DNA of 64,000 nt from Thalassotalea hakodatensis (GTDB lineage: Bacteria > Pseudomonadota > Gammaproteobacteria > Enterobacterales > Alteromonadaceae). A program made the translations under genes and the position numbers. Position 1 is the stretch's first letter; each line of letters begins with the position of its first letter. Under the pieces are notes generated by a model. The model was not told the DNA's origin and searched no databases. It saw only the letters and a list, made by a program, of their open reading frames with translations. The stretch is from the NCBI RefSeq assembly GCF_030295995.1, contig NZ_AP027365.1, positions 3,628,066-3,692,065 on the forward strand. Reading direction: 5' to 3'. Positions 20,491 through 30,316 of this stretch are shown here, piece after piece.

Positions 20491-20823
20491 TTATTTTTGT
20501 GCTTGATGTTGAGCAATATCTGTAATTGATACTTGTTGTTCACCACGTTCAATCATGTGAATCATCACTTCTGGACGTTTACCGTGCTTTTCAACGAAGG
20601 CTAAAATATTTTCACCGTTACACGCAATATTTTTAGCGACAAACTTAGCTGAATACCCTGAGGCTTTGATCTGGTTATGCATCACCGCGCGATTTCCATT
20701 TGCAGCAGCCATACATAAACTTGTTTCAATTGAGCCATCTGAAGCGGTTAACTTCTCAGCTTGCGCAGTCGCGGCAACACCTGTAATCATTAATGCACTA
20801 ACTAATACTTTTTTAATAAACAT
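20491..20823 (-). CDS. Small exported DUF3718 protein
   Basis: A 110-residue protein with a clear signal peptide (MFIKKVLVSALMITGVAATAQAEK, cleavage after AQA expected). The mature part has two cysteines (SLCMAAANG and NIACNGENIL), likely a disulfide, and matches what I remember of the DUF3718 family, common in Alteromonadales and Vibrio. Function unknown. The start at 20823 is preferred to the upstream alternative because it places the signal peptide at the N-terminus. Single gene, convergent with the ast operon. Confidence 0.75.
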   Translation of the reverse strand: MFIKKVLVSALMITGVAATAQAEKLTASDGSIETSLCMAAANGNRAVMHNQIKASGYSAKFVAKNIACNGENILAFVEKHGKRPEVMIHMIERGEQQVSITDIAQHQAQK

Positions 20824-20835
20824 AGTCACTTCCAC

Positions 20836-21561
20836 CCTTTATTACTGACAACACAACACATGTTGTTCGTATATATAGTGGCAATAAAATCAGATAAAGT
20901 TGTTTAAACTAGCACTGAGAATGTAAGAGTTCGTGTCATAACCCTGTCTAAATGACGAATAAACCCATACCAACAAAACACATAACAAGTTGTATCTATT
21001 ATTAAAAAACATAATGTATATACAACTTTTAAAAAAACACAAAAGATTACATTCATCAATGCAAAGCCTATTAATTATTCAATAACAACACAGTCATGAT
21101 AACTTTCTGCTTTGTCGTACGAACGATGGTAAATTTAATCTAAAACAGTGTTGAATATTTTCATTGCTACTTTCAGTTCAAGTCATACTCAGTATGATCA
21201 CAATAGCCATATAAATAACTACATCTGCTACATACTTCTTATTTAAATTGTACAAACGCATAATTATTTTTTTCGCTACAATAAAAACTTGGGATGTTTT
21301 TGTTCGTAATACGTCAATAGGTACTTTAAGGAAGAAAATGGATTATCTTCTGAAGTTTGAATGTTCTAATATCAAGAAAGTTCAGCTAAGTTATTGGCTA
21401 TAAAAACTTTATTTGAATTGTTTTTTAACGTTATATTCAATTTTTATTATCCATTTTCTATTTGTTTTACTATAGTTAAATATTAAATAGTTGCTTTAGT
21501 TAGGAACAGCGACACGGCCAATTATTTAATTAGCAGTAAAGTAATGGTGTAGGAACACAAT
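20836..21561. other. AT-rich intergenic stretch
   Basis: More than 700 bp without a convincing gene, divergent between the DUF3718 gene and the c-di-GMP gene. It contains one 21-codon frame with a good Shine-Dalgarno (listed separately). No tRNA, repeat array or strong terminator is visible. Confidence 0.6.
21338..21403 (+). CDS. Possible 21-residue leader peptide
   Basis: ATG preceded by TTAAGGAAGAAA opens a 21-codon frame (MDYLLKFECSNIKKVQLSYWL) ending on TAA. The ribosome-binding site is strong for this genome, but the frame is so short that chance is likely. It lies 158 bp upstream of the GGDEF/EAL gene and could be a leader peptide or nothing. Confidence 0.15.
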   Translation: MDYLLKFECSNIKKVQLSYWL

Positions 21562-22887
21562 ATGGATATACAGTTCTTTGAAAGTAATGCACGACGACAA
21601 GATAGCTCTTTAAGGGTTGCCGTAGATCGCATACACAATAAACTTCAACATTTACAATCTGAAAAACAATTAATTCAATTAGTGACAGAACTATTATGTG
21701 AATTATCAGAATCACGCCATGTGTTGGCGTTTAAACTTTCTTTTGATGATCAAAGAACCCCTTATTTTGAAAGAATAGCTGCCGCTGAAAGTACAGCGCT
21801 AAGTACTCAACCATTGCCCTGCACTCAACATCTCGCCATTAATACTAGAACCAAGCCGCTTTATAAAGCTTATGTTGCTAATTGCCCAACAGTACTGCAT
21901 GAAGCCGAACTATTAACAGAAATTCATCCTCACGGGGAAGAAAATCAACAAGCGATGATGTTGCCTGTTCATGATGTAGAAAAGCCCATCGCAATGTTTA
22001 TGTTATTTGACGCTAAATCACCTTATCATATTAATCAAATCGTCCGTTATATTCCGTTATTTAATGCACTGAACCATGTGCGACGTTTACTAAAAGCATC
22101 ACCTATTAATGCACATAAACTGACCAAACTAGAACAAAGTTTCAAGCAAAATTATTCCTTATTAGAGACGCTTTCACCCAACCCAATTTTAATTCTAAAA
22201 AAAGATTTAAGCATCGCCCGAATTAACCCTTCCCTAGAGGCTTTATTAGGGTTTGACAACAGCCAATTAGTGAATGAACACATTAGTAAAATTATTCCTG
22301 AACACCATAAGCACCAGCACAAGTTAAGAATAGCACTAAGCTTTCAACATATTGGACAAGCAAATAAACAACACATCACCATCAATACCGCCGAGAGTGT
22401 TCCATTAAATTTATCCTGTAGTATTGTAAAAATAATGGAAGCAGGCGAAGTTCGCATTCTGATTTTAATGCTTGATCAACACGATGATCACTCTGTACAA
22501 CAACGCTACGAGCTAGAATTGGCACGCTTCAAAGCGTTATCTGAGCTTGTACCTATTGGTATTCTTCAAACGGATGAAAATTGGCATACGCGATATGTAA
22601 ACAATAAATGGCTAGAAACCCTAGGTGTTGAACGGCAGGATGTTAATAAGCTTAATTGGACTCAATTATTTAGCACCGAACAAGCCGAGTCTATTTTAGC
22701 TAACTTATATGAATCGTTAAATTGTCATCAAACCTTTGAATTTGAAGGCAGTATTTTCACGAATTATGAAAAGGAATTGTGGATCCACTTTGAAGCCCGA
22801 CCGCTATTCGATATGCAAGGTAATTTGTCTGGCTTTATAGCCTCTATTGTCGACACACTTTTCATCATAATACTGAAGAACGTTTAA
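21562..22887 (+). CDS. N-terminal fragment of frameshifted GAF/PAS-GGDEF-EAL protein
   Basis: Residues 25-175 resemble a GAF-type sensor; residues about 195-300 and 315-425 resemble PAS domains (LLETLSPNPILILKKDLSIARINP and LVPIGILQTDENWHTRYVNN open them). The frame then runs into nonsense (DTLFIIILKNV) and stops. In the -1 frame the sequence continues as TFHHNTEERLRDIAETDHLT, the normal PAS-GGDEF linker. One base has been lost between about 22852 and 22862 relative to a functional ancestor. As read, this product has sensor domains and no output. AGGA precedes ATG. Confidence 0.8.
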   Translation: MDIQFFESNARRQDSSLRVAVDRIHNKLQHLQSEKQLIQLVTELLCELSESRHVLAFKLSFDDQRTPYFERIAAAESTALSTQPLPCTQHLAINTRTKPLYKAYVANCPTVLHEAELLTEIHPHGEENQQAMMLPVHDVEKPIAMFMLFDAKSPYHINQIVRYIPLFNALNHVRRLLKASPINAHKLTKLEQSFKQNYSLLETLSPNPILILKKDLSIARINPSLEALLGFDNSQLVNEHISKIIPEHHKHQHKLRIALSFQHIGQANKQHITINTAESVPLNLSCSIVKIMEAGEVRILILMLDQHDDHSVQQRYELELARFKALSELVPIGILQTDENWHTRYVNNKWLETLGVERQDVNKLNWTQLFSTEQAESILANLYESLNCHQTFEFEGSIFTNYEKELWIHFEARPLFDMQGNLSGFIASIVDTLFIIILKNV

Positions 22888-24188
22888 GGGATATAGCCGA
22901 GACTGACCATTTAACAAAATTACCCAATCGATTAGCGTTAACCAATAGGCTCGCCAATTCGCTAGAGCGTGTAGAACGCCGTGGTGCCATGGCCATGTTA
23001 AGTTTAGACCTAGACGGTTTTAAAAACGTGAACGACACCATGGGACACGATGCTGGTGATAAGTTATTAGTGCTTGTTGCCAATAGAATTTTAAAAGTGT
23101 TACGCAAAGAAGATTTTCTCGCTAGATTAGGCGGCGATGAGTTCATTGTGTTACTCGAACAATTAGCGGACTCTGAAGTGGCTTCAGCAGTTGCTAACAA
23201 AATTTTAAACGCAATGAATAAACCCTTCATTATCGAATCTGAGGAAGTATTTATCTCATCAAGTATCGGTATTTGTTTCGCCCTTGCAGGACAAAAAACT
23301 ACAAGTTCTCTGCTTATGAAACAAGCAGATATTGCGATGTATCACGCAAAAGACATGGGTCGTAATACCATTCAGTACTATTCATCGAACTTAGACAAAA
23401 TTTCTCGCGATCGTTTAGAGTTAGGAAATAGCTTGCATAAAGCTGTGAGTCAGAAAGAGTTTGAGCTTTTTTATCAATTACAAATTAATAACTCAGAACA
23501 AACCATTGTCGGCCTTGAAGCATTACTTAGATGGCGAAAAAATGGCGAATTACTTATTGGGCCTGAACAATTCATTCCGTTATTAGAAGAAATTGGTTTA
23601 ATTATTCCCGTCGGGAGATTTGTTATTAAGCAAGCATTAACGCAACTCGCTGCTTGGATCTCAGCAGGAAAATTAACTAAAAATGTAGCGATGGCGGTTA
23701 ATTTAAGCCCAAAACAATTTCGAGACTCTGATCTCATTAAATTTATATTAAAATGCATTGATGACAATAAGTTACAAGGGAACAATCTCGTACTCGAAGT
23801 AACAGAAACCACCTTGTTACAAGATAATAAAGAAGTAACTTTTATTTTAAAAGAACTTGCTAGTTGCGGCATAAAAATAGCGTTAGATGATTTTGGCACA
23901 GGTTACTCTTCTTTAAGCCACTTAAAAAATTATCCAATTGCAGAAATAAAAATTGATCGCAGTTTCATTAGCGATATTTTAACCGATGAAAGTGATCAAG
24001 AGATCACTAAAGCAGTGATTGCAATGGCACATGCATTAAATATTGATGTTGTAGCTGAAGGCATTGAAAACAAAGAAATACTTGACGAGATTATCCTAAT
24101 GAAGTGTGTCATAGGTCAAGGCTATTTTTATAACAAACCCTTACCCGCAATTGATATCGAAGCCTTATTTGATAACTATAAGCCTTAG
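22863..24188 (+). pseudogene. GGDEF-EAL output part of the frameshifted c-di-GMP gene
   Basis: The frame joined to the previous fragment by a one-base shift encodes a diguanylate cyclase domain (TDHLTKLPNR, DLDGFKNVNDTMGHDAGD, intact RLGGDEF) followed by an EAL phosphodiesterase domain (GLEALLRW, NLSPKQF, LEVTETTLL, LDDFGTGYSSL, KIDRSFI, VVAEGIE). All catalytic motifs look intact, so the loss is recent or a sequence error. The first in-frame ATG (22989) is inside the GGDEF domain and lacks a good ribosome-binding site; a product from it would be missing the first GGDEF helix but could keep EAL activity. It ends 21 bp before the CheB-CheR gene, so it heads that operon. Confidence 0.8.
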
Positions 24189-24209
24189 AAAGATAAATAG
24201 GATCACTAA

Positions 24210-27200
24210 ATGGACGTTCACAACACACCATGTATCACCCCGAATTACTGTATTGGCATTGGTGCTTCTGCTGGCGGGCTAGAAGCATTAAGATCTTTTG
24301 TCAATACCATTCCTAATGACACTAACCACGCTTATATTATTATCCAGCATTTATCTCCTAACTTTAAAAGTATGATGCCTGAGTTACTCGCAAAGCATAC
24401 TGATTTGCCCATCGAAAACCTTAAAGACGGAACGCTCATCGAAGCCAATCATATCTATTTAGCGCCCCCCCGTAAAAATGTCATACTCGCGGAAGGAAAT
24501 ACATTACTCGTAGAACAAATGGAAAAGCCAGGAGGTAACTTTCCAATCGATGCTTTTTTTCATTCTCTAGCAGAAGACCAACAGAATCAAGCAATTGCTA
24601 TTATACTTTCAGGTACAGGCAGCGACGGCTCAAGAGGCATAAAATCTATCAAAGAAGTAGGTGGATTAGTCATAGTTCAAGATCCCTCCGATGCTACTTT
24701 TGATGGCATGCCTTTTAATGCCGTAAAAACAGGCTTTGCTGACATAGTTGACACTGCAGACAATATGATGACTAAAATTACTCAATATACTAACCATACC
24801 GTGATTTCTGGCGAAAAGCCTGTCGTTGAACCCGACAAAAGTATTGAACATGCGTTATCTGATATATACAGCTTGTTAAAAGCCAAAAGTGATATTGACT
24901 TCAGCCACTATAAAGGTAAAACCATCGTTAGACGTATAGAAAGGCGAATGGGAATTAATATGGTCGAGAGTGTAACTGATTACTACACTTACTTATTAAA
25001 AAACCCTAAAGAATTACAAACACTCGCAAAAGATATGCTAATAGGCGTTACCCGATTTTTCAGAGATGAAGACGCGTATGACTTTCTAAACAGTGTTATC
25101 CCAAACATAATTGAACAATCATCCCCTGACGATATTCTGCGTATTTGGAGTGCCTGCTGCTCAACCGGTGAAGAAGCATACAGTCTCGCTATTTTAATCG
25201 ATGAATATCTCTCAAAAGAAAACATTGACCGGACGGTGCGCGTCTTTGCCACTGATGTTGATGCAGATGCCATTGCTGAAGCTGGTTTAGGCCGATTTGC
25301 GCGAAATATCGAAGATGACGTTAGCTCCGAACGGTTAGAAAAATACTTTGATATACAAGATGACTACTATGTTATCAAACCTAATATTCGTAAAATGGTC
25401 ATTTTTGCTACACATAATCTACTTACTGACCCCCCCTTCTCTAATTGTCAGTTAGCCGTGTGCCGAAATGCATTGATATATTTTCAGCCCAAAGCACAAA
25501 AACGTATCCTTACTTTGTTGCACTTCTCACTAAACAAAGATGGATATTTATTCTTAGGCTCTTCAGAATCATTAGGTGAAATGAAACAGCATTTTCATGT
25601 TGAGAATGAACGTAAGCGTATTTACCGAAAAATAGACAACTCAAAAATGATGATTGAGTCAGTACCACCACTAGATCAACAAAATGCGAAGACCAATAAA
25701 AGTCCTTCAATTAGTCAGCTGTTGTCAAGCTACCAGCAATCATCCAAAAGCCCAAATTATTCACCCGTATTAGAAAAAATCATAGAAGAATATTCACCGC
25801 CAGCTATTATTTTATCTGAAGAGCAAAGCGTGGTTCACGTTTTTGGTGATGTAAGTCCATACACTAGAAAAATAAGTGCAGGGCAATTTAGCTCGCTACT
25901 TTCAGACTATATTATTGAAAGTTTAAGCGTCGCTGTTTCTACAGCGTTATATCGAGCGCAGTCACTCAATTCAAACGTGCATTACGAAAAGATACATTAT
26001 CAAGACGATAATAGTGACAGACAATGTGTCAACCTACGGGTTCTTTATTTAGATTCTCCTAGATTAACCAGTCATTATTTTGTCGTACTTTTTGAACAAG
26101 AAAAAATAGCTCCTAAACTTAATCATGAAAACATGATCATTGATGACAATAATAATCAGGATCATAACAAGCAGCTAATTTCTGATTTAGAAGACGCGTT
26201 GAGAACCAAACAGGAACATCTACAGGTTACCGTTGAAGAATTGCAAACAACCAATGAAGAACTGCAAAGTTCTAATGAAGAGTTAATGGCCGCTAATGAA
26301 GAATTGCAAAGCACAAATGAAGAGTTACAGTCTGTTAATGAAGAGTTATATACTGTAAATAGTGAATACCAAGAAAAAATGGAGCTCACCCTTCAAAGCA
26401 AACTTGATACTGATAACGTAATCAGATCAGCCGATATTGGCTTTATTTTTCTTGATGAAGCACTACTGATCCGTAAATTTTCTCCTTCAATTGTTAATGA
26501 TGTAAATTTATTGGATAGTGATATAGGGCGTCCTTTCCATCATATTTCTCATGCGCTTGACTACGATGATTTACTTCATGATATAGCGGAAGTATTAAAG
26601 ACAAATAATGACATTAGTGTGCAAGTTAATCGACTTGATAATCAAGGCCAACGATTAGTTAAAATATCGCCATACCGAGACCAATATGGCGTAGCATTAG
26701 GTTGCGTAATCAATATTACTGACATCACTGAAATTGTTACCTTAAAAAGCCAACTTCATGACTCATGGCAGCGACTAAAGCAAACTCAAGGCGCATCACT
26801 ATTCTTAGAAAATAAAGACGTAATAAACCTATTAATTGTTGATGACGATGAAGTGGACTTACATGCTATACGAAGGAATATAGACATTGAACGAGAAGAT
26901 CATTATACCTTTAATATATCAACCGCTAATAATGCTACTGATGCATTAACAATGCTCACCGAAAAAGAATTTGATGTTTGCATTATTGATTATCTTTTAG
27001 CTGGCGATGATGGTTTAGTTCTGATTGAAAAGGTACAACAACTCAACTCAAATAGTGCTTTTATTCTGTTGTCAGGCATGTTGACACAAGCGCTAAGAGA
27101 AAAAGCTTTTGCTTTGGAGGTTTATGATGTTTTGGCGAAAGACGAGATCACACCGGCACTGATTCAAAGGAGTATTAGTTACACTTTGATTCATAAAAAA

Positions 27201-27230
27201 ACCAACCAATTTTTGCAGTCCTGTAGCTAG
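24210..27230 (+). CDS. CheB-CheR fusion with PAS and C-terminal receiver domain
   Basis: A 1006-residue hybrid. Residues 12-190 are a CheB methylesterase with Ser20 (GIGASAGG), His47 (IQHLSP) and Asp139 (SGTGSDGS) as triad. Residues 215-480 are a CheR methyltransferase (FFRDEDAYDFL, SACCSTGEEAYSLA for SAM binding, VFATDVDADAI, AVCRNALIYF). A coiled coil of repeated TNEELQSSNEEL units spans about 665-725. A PAS domain follows (730-840), then a receiver (about 870-1000) with LLIVDDDE and phospho-acceptor Asp927 in IIDYLLAGDDG. No chemoreceptor or CheA is nearby, so targets are unknown. It follows the c-di-GMP gene by 21 bp and precedes the histidine kinase. Confidence 0.92.
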   Translation: MDVHNTPCITPNYCIGIGASAGGLEALRSFVNTIPNDTNHAYIIIQHLSPNFKSMMPELLAKHTDLPIENLKDGTLIEANHIYLAPPRKNVILAEGNTLLVEQMEKPGGNFPIDAFFHSLAEDQQNQAIAIILSGTGSDGSRGIKSIKEVGGLVIVQDPSDATFDGMPFNAVKTGFADIVDTADNMMTKITQYTNHTVISGEKPVVEPDKSIEHALSDIYSLLKAKSDIDFSHYKGKTIVRRIERRMGINMVESVTDYYTYLLKNPKELQTLAKDMLIGVTRFFRDEDAYDFLNSVIPNIIEQSSPDDILRIWSACCSTGEEAYSLAILIDEYLSKENIDRTVRVFATDVDADAIAEAGLGRFARNIEDDVSSERLEKYFDIQDDYYVIKPNIRKMVIFATHNLLTDPPFSNCQLAVCRNALIYFQPKAQKRILTLLHFSLNKDGYLFLGSSESLGEMKQHFHVENERKRIYRKIDNSKMMIESVPPLDQQNAKTNKSPSISQLLSSYQQSSKSPNYSPVLEKIIEEYSPPAIILSEEQSVVHVFGDVSPYTRKISAGQFSSLLSDYIIESLSVAVSTALYRAQSLNSNVHYEKIHYQDDNSDRQCVNLRVLYLDSPRLTSHYFVVLFEQEKIAPKLNHENMIIDDNNNQDHNKQLISDLEDALRTKQEHLQVTVEELQTTNEELQSSNEELMAANEELQSTNEELQSVNEELYTVNSEYQEKMELTLQSKLDTDNVIRSADIGFIFLDEALLIRKFSPSIVNDVNLLDSDIGRPFHHISHALDYDDLLHDIAEVLKTNNDISVQVNRLDNQGQRLVKISPYRDQYGVALGCVINITDITEIVTLKSQLHDSWQRLKQTQGASLFLENKDVINLLIVDDDEVDLHAIRRNIDIEREDHYTFNISTANNATDALTMLTEKEFDVCIIDYLLAGDDGLVLIEKVQQLNSNSAFILLSGMLTQALREKAFALEVYDVLAKDEITPALIQRSISYTLIHKKTNQFLQSCS

Positions 27231-27277
27231 TTAAATGATGTATAAAACATGTGCTTTGACTGTATGAAAGGATAAAA

Positions 27278-29875
27278 ATGTTTAATATCAATCATATTGT
27301 ATTAAGTCGTTACCTCGGTGCTTGCGTTTCGCTGCTAGCCATAATCGTAATTTATGGTTGGTTTTCTCGTACACCTTTATTAGTACAAATACATTACTCT
27401 TTTGTGGCAATGCAGTTTAATACTGCTCTATGTTTTTTACTCTGCGGAATAGGCGTTTTTGCTCATTCATTGCAACAAAAAAAACTTTCAACAAGCTATG
27501 CATCTTTGGTGGTGTTAATAAGCACAACAACATTTATCGAATATGTTGCTCAAGTTGATTTATACATCGATCAATTATTTATTGAACATTATATTACCAC
27601 CAATACAACTCATCCTGGTCGTATGGCGATTAGTACGGCGCTTTGTTTTATGCTAACAGGCACAACAATTATCGCTCATAACATTCATCCACGCTTACAT
27701 ATACATAAAATTATTGGCCCTGCCGTAAGTGGAATGGGAGCCGTTGCCTTTATTGGTTATATTTTCAGTATTGAAACTGCTTACGGGTTAGGGAATCTGT
27801 CAGCCATGGCAGTTCATACCGCTATTGGTTTTATTATAATTGGCATTGCTTTGACATTGATGTCAACATTATCATCTGATTCTTCAATACTCTTTGGACA
27901 ATACTGGAAAGAAAGCACCTTAACAGTTGCCTTAATTGTCTTTACTTTTGCTTTGTCGCAGGCAGTTGAAAGTTGGCAACACCAGCAACTCCAAGAGAAA
28001 TTAAACGCCCACACAAAAAACGTAACACAAGCGTTAAAAGCCTTAATCGATACTCGTGTTGATGCCTTAAATAGGTTAGCTCATCGCTGGTACGTGCATG
28101 ATTCATTAACTAAAAAACAGTGGGAGAACGATAGCCTACAATATGTGAATGACTTCCCAGACATAAAAGCAATTGAGTGGGTTAACAGCAATATGTTGGT
28201 CAAATGGGTCGTACCAATAGCAGGAAACGAAAAAGCGATTAATTTTGATCTTTCATCTGAGAGTAAAAGACATACAACTTTACTGCGCTCTCAAAAAATG
28301 ATGCGCGCTTCTATTTCACCTTCAATTAACTTAGTTCAGGGACCTCCTGGCTTTTTAATCACAGTGCCTTTAAAAAACGAACAAGCTAAAAATGGTTATT
28401 TCGTCGCTGTCATTACCTACGACGAGCTACTCGAGGTATTAGCGAATAACTTCCACCTTAATAATTTTACGTTATCTATCGCCGAAAATAACCAAAAAAT
28501 AGCACAGTATCACCAAGAAAAAGAAAGCGATAAACAATACACTTCCACACAGGCTTTATCATTTTATGGTATTAACTGGCAAGTTACACTCAACTTCAGC
28601 GAAAACTATGCAATATCGTTACGTTCACGTTTGCCTAACGTAATATTAATATCAGGAATGCTCGCTATTTTTATTAGTTTACTCTTTATGAAGCTATGGC
28701 GTGATGCAGCCCGACACTCAAAAAAATTGCAGGATGAAATAACACTTCATGAAAAGACAAAAGCCTTACTGAGCTATGAAGAAAACAGGTTAAGAACAAC
28801 ATTACAAACCATGGTTGACGCTGTAGTACTTGCCGACCATCAGGGGAAAATTTTAAGTGTTAATAAAGCAACTTCCTCTCTATTTGGTTACTCTTCGCAT
28901 GAAATGATAGGGCAAAACGTAAGAATGTTAATGCCAGAGCCAGATCATTCACAACATGATAACTATATAGCAAACTATTTAAGCGGTAAAAAACCGAAAA
29001 TAATCGGCATTGGCCGTGAGGTCACAGCAAAGAAAAAAGACCAATCAATCTTCACAATTCACCTGTCTATTGCCCACATGATAATAAATGATGAGCAATT
29101 TTTTTCAGCAATTATTCGAGATATTAGTCAACAGAAGGCTACTGAATTAGCACTCGCTAAATACACAAAAGAACTTGAACGTAGTAATAAGGAGTTATCT
29201 GAATTTGCCTATATTGCTTCTCACGATCTTAAAGCCCCCTTAAGAGGGATCATGCAATTATCCAACTGGATTGACGAAGAGCTACATGAAAATAAAAATT
29301 CACAGATAACTGAATACTTAAGGCTCATGCAAAGCAGAACCTCTCGACTAGAAAAGCTACTTGATGACTTGCTTTCATACGCAACATTAACCGAAAAAGT
29401 AGAAAAACTTACTACGATTAATGTGGACTTATTAATAGTTGACACCTTTCAACTTTTAAACCCACCGGCGAGTATTCATCTAGAAATAAACAGCGACGTT
29501 GTATCATTCAATACCGTTGCTGTGCCACTTGAACAAGTGTTAAGAAATTTAATTAACAATGCAATTAAACATCACGATAAAGAAACGGGTCACATCACTG
29601 TCTCAATTAAACCAATTGAGCAGGGATATCAATTTTCTGTTTGTGATGATGGCCCTGGCATTGATCCACAATATCACCAACAAATTTTTGGTATTTTTAA
29701 AACCTTGAAGCCACGTGATGAGTTAGAAGGCAGCGGTATGGGTTTAGCAATTGTTAAAAAGATCCTTGATACTTATGATTGTAACATTACCATAGACTCT
29801 AATGGAGATGCTGGTACGTGCTTTGTTTTTACTTGGCCAGATGAAGCAACATTAAAGAGGTTAATTGATGACTAA
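27278..29875 (+). CDS. Membrane CHASE/PAS sensor histidine kinase
   Basis: An 865-residue kinase. Residues 1-215 carry six to seven hydrophobic segments of a MASE-like membrane module. Residues 240-430 look like a periplasmic CHASE-type domain, followed by a transmembrane helix near 450. The PAS domain (about 505-620) is FixL-like (QNVRMLMPEPD, IIGIGRE) but has Lys574 where FixL has its haem-binding His. The HisKA domain holds His649 in ASHDLKAPLRG, and the ATPase domain shows NLINNAIKH, DDGPGID and GSGMGLAIV. It overlaps the following response regulator by 8 bp, identifying that protein as the likely partner. The ligand is unknown. Confidence 0.9.
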   Translation: MFNINHIVLSRYLGACVSLLAIIVIYGWFSRTPLLVQIHYSFVAMQFNTALCFLLCGIGVFAHSLQQKKLSTSYASLVVLISTTTFIEYVAQVDLYIDQLFIEHYITTNTTHPGRMAISTALCFMLTGTTIIAHNIHPRLHIHKIIGPAVSGMGAVAFIGYIFSIETAYGLGNLSAMAVHTAIGFIIIGIALTLMSTLSSDSSILFGQYWKESTLTVALIVFTFALSQAVESWQHQQLQEKLNAHTKNVTQALKALIDTRVDALNRLAHRWYVHDSLTKKQWENDSLQYVNDFPDIKAIEWVNSNMLVKWVVPIAGNEKAINFDLSSESKRHTTLLRSQKMMRASISPSINLVQGPPGFLITVPLKNEQAKNGYFVAVITYDELLEVLANNFHLNNFTLSIAENNQKIAQYHQEKESDKQYTSTQALSFYGINWQVTLNFSENYAISLRSRLPNVILISGMLAIFISLLFMKLWRDAARHSKKLQDEITLHEKTKALLSYEENRLRTTLQTMVDAVVLADHQGKILSVNKATSSLFGYSSHEMIGQNVRMLMPEPDHSQHDNYIANYLSGKKPKIIGIGREVTAKKKDQSIFTIHLSIAHMIINDEQFFSAIIRDISQQKATELALAKYTKELERSNKELSEFAYIASHDLKAPLRGIMQLSNWIDEELHENKNSQITEYLRLMQSRTSRLEKLLDDLLSYATLTEKVEKLTTINVDLLIVDTFQLLNPPASIHLEINSDVVSFNTVAVPLEQVLRNLINNAIKHHDKETGHITVSIKPIEQGYQFSVCDDGPGIDPQYHQQIFGIFKTLKPRDELEGSGMGLAIVKKILDTYDCNITIDSNGDAGTCFVFTWPDEATLKRLIDD

Positions 29876-30308
29876 ACATAACCAAAACAATAAAACGGCT
29901 ATATTACTTGTTGAAGATGACGACCTTGATGCAGTGAGTGTAAAACGCGCGTTAACAAAGTTAAATACAAACAACCCCATTTACCGTGCTAAAGACGGCT
30001 TACAAGGGTTAGAATTAATGCGTAGTGAATTAAGCGGACGCCCTTTTGTGATCTTACTTGATTTAAATATGCCAAAAATGAACGGGTTAGCGATGCTTAA
30101 AGCATTGCGCGAAGATCCAAAACTTTCACATAACATCGTTTATGTACTCACTACATCGAATAGAGAACAAGATAAAACAAGTGCTTATCAACACCATATT
30201 GCTGGGTATTTTTTAAAATCTACACTAAACCATGACTATTCAGAATTGGGGTCAATGCTCAATCAGTACCTACAGATAAATGAACCTCCGGTACAACATG
30301 CTAATTAA
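29868..30308 (+). CDS. Single-domain response regulator (Rcp1 type)
   Basis: A 146-residue stand-alone receiver. Acidic pair in LLVEDDDLD, phospho-acceptor Asp65 in ILLDLNMPKMNG, Thr/Ser in VLTTSN and Lys in YFLKST are all present. Rcp1-like regulators pair with phytochrome-type kinases whose H-box reads SHDLKAPLR, as here. The ATG at 29868 (AGAGG seven bases upstream) is preferred to the TTG three bases earlier and lies inside the kinase gene. No output domain, so it acts by protein contact or as a phosphate relay. Confidence 0.9.
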   Translation: MTKHNQNNKTAILLVEDDDLDAVSVKRALTKLNTNNPIYRAKDGLQGLELMRSELSGRPFVILLDLNMPKMNGLAMLKALREDPKLSHNIVYVLTTSNREQDKTSAYQHHIAGYFLKSTLNHDYSELGSMLNQYLQINEPPVQHAN

Positions 30309-30316
30309 CATTTTTA

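Noticed and set aside
22845-22870. Programmed -1 frameshift joining the two halves of the GGDEF/EAL gene
   Set aside because: The local text ACACTTTTC gives codons CTT TTC, which is not a canonical X XXY YYZ site in the zero frame, and no strong stimulatory stem follows. Mutation or sequence error is simpler.
26215-26360. DNA tandem repeat
   Set aside because: The periodic AATGAAGAA text encodes the NEELQ heptads of the CheB-CheR coiled coil; it is a protein repeat.
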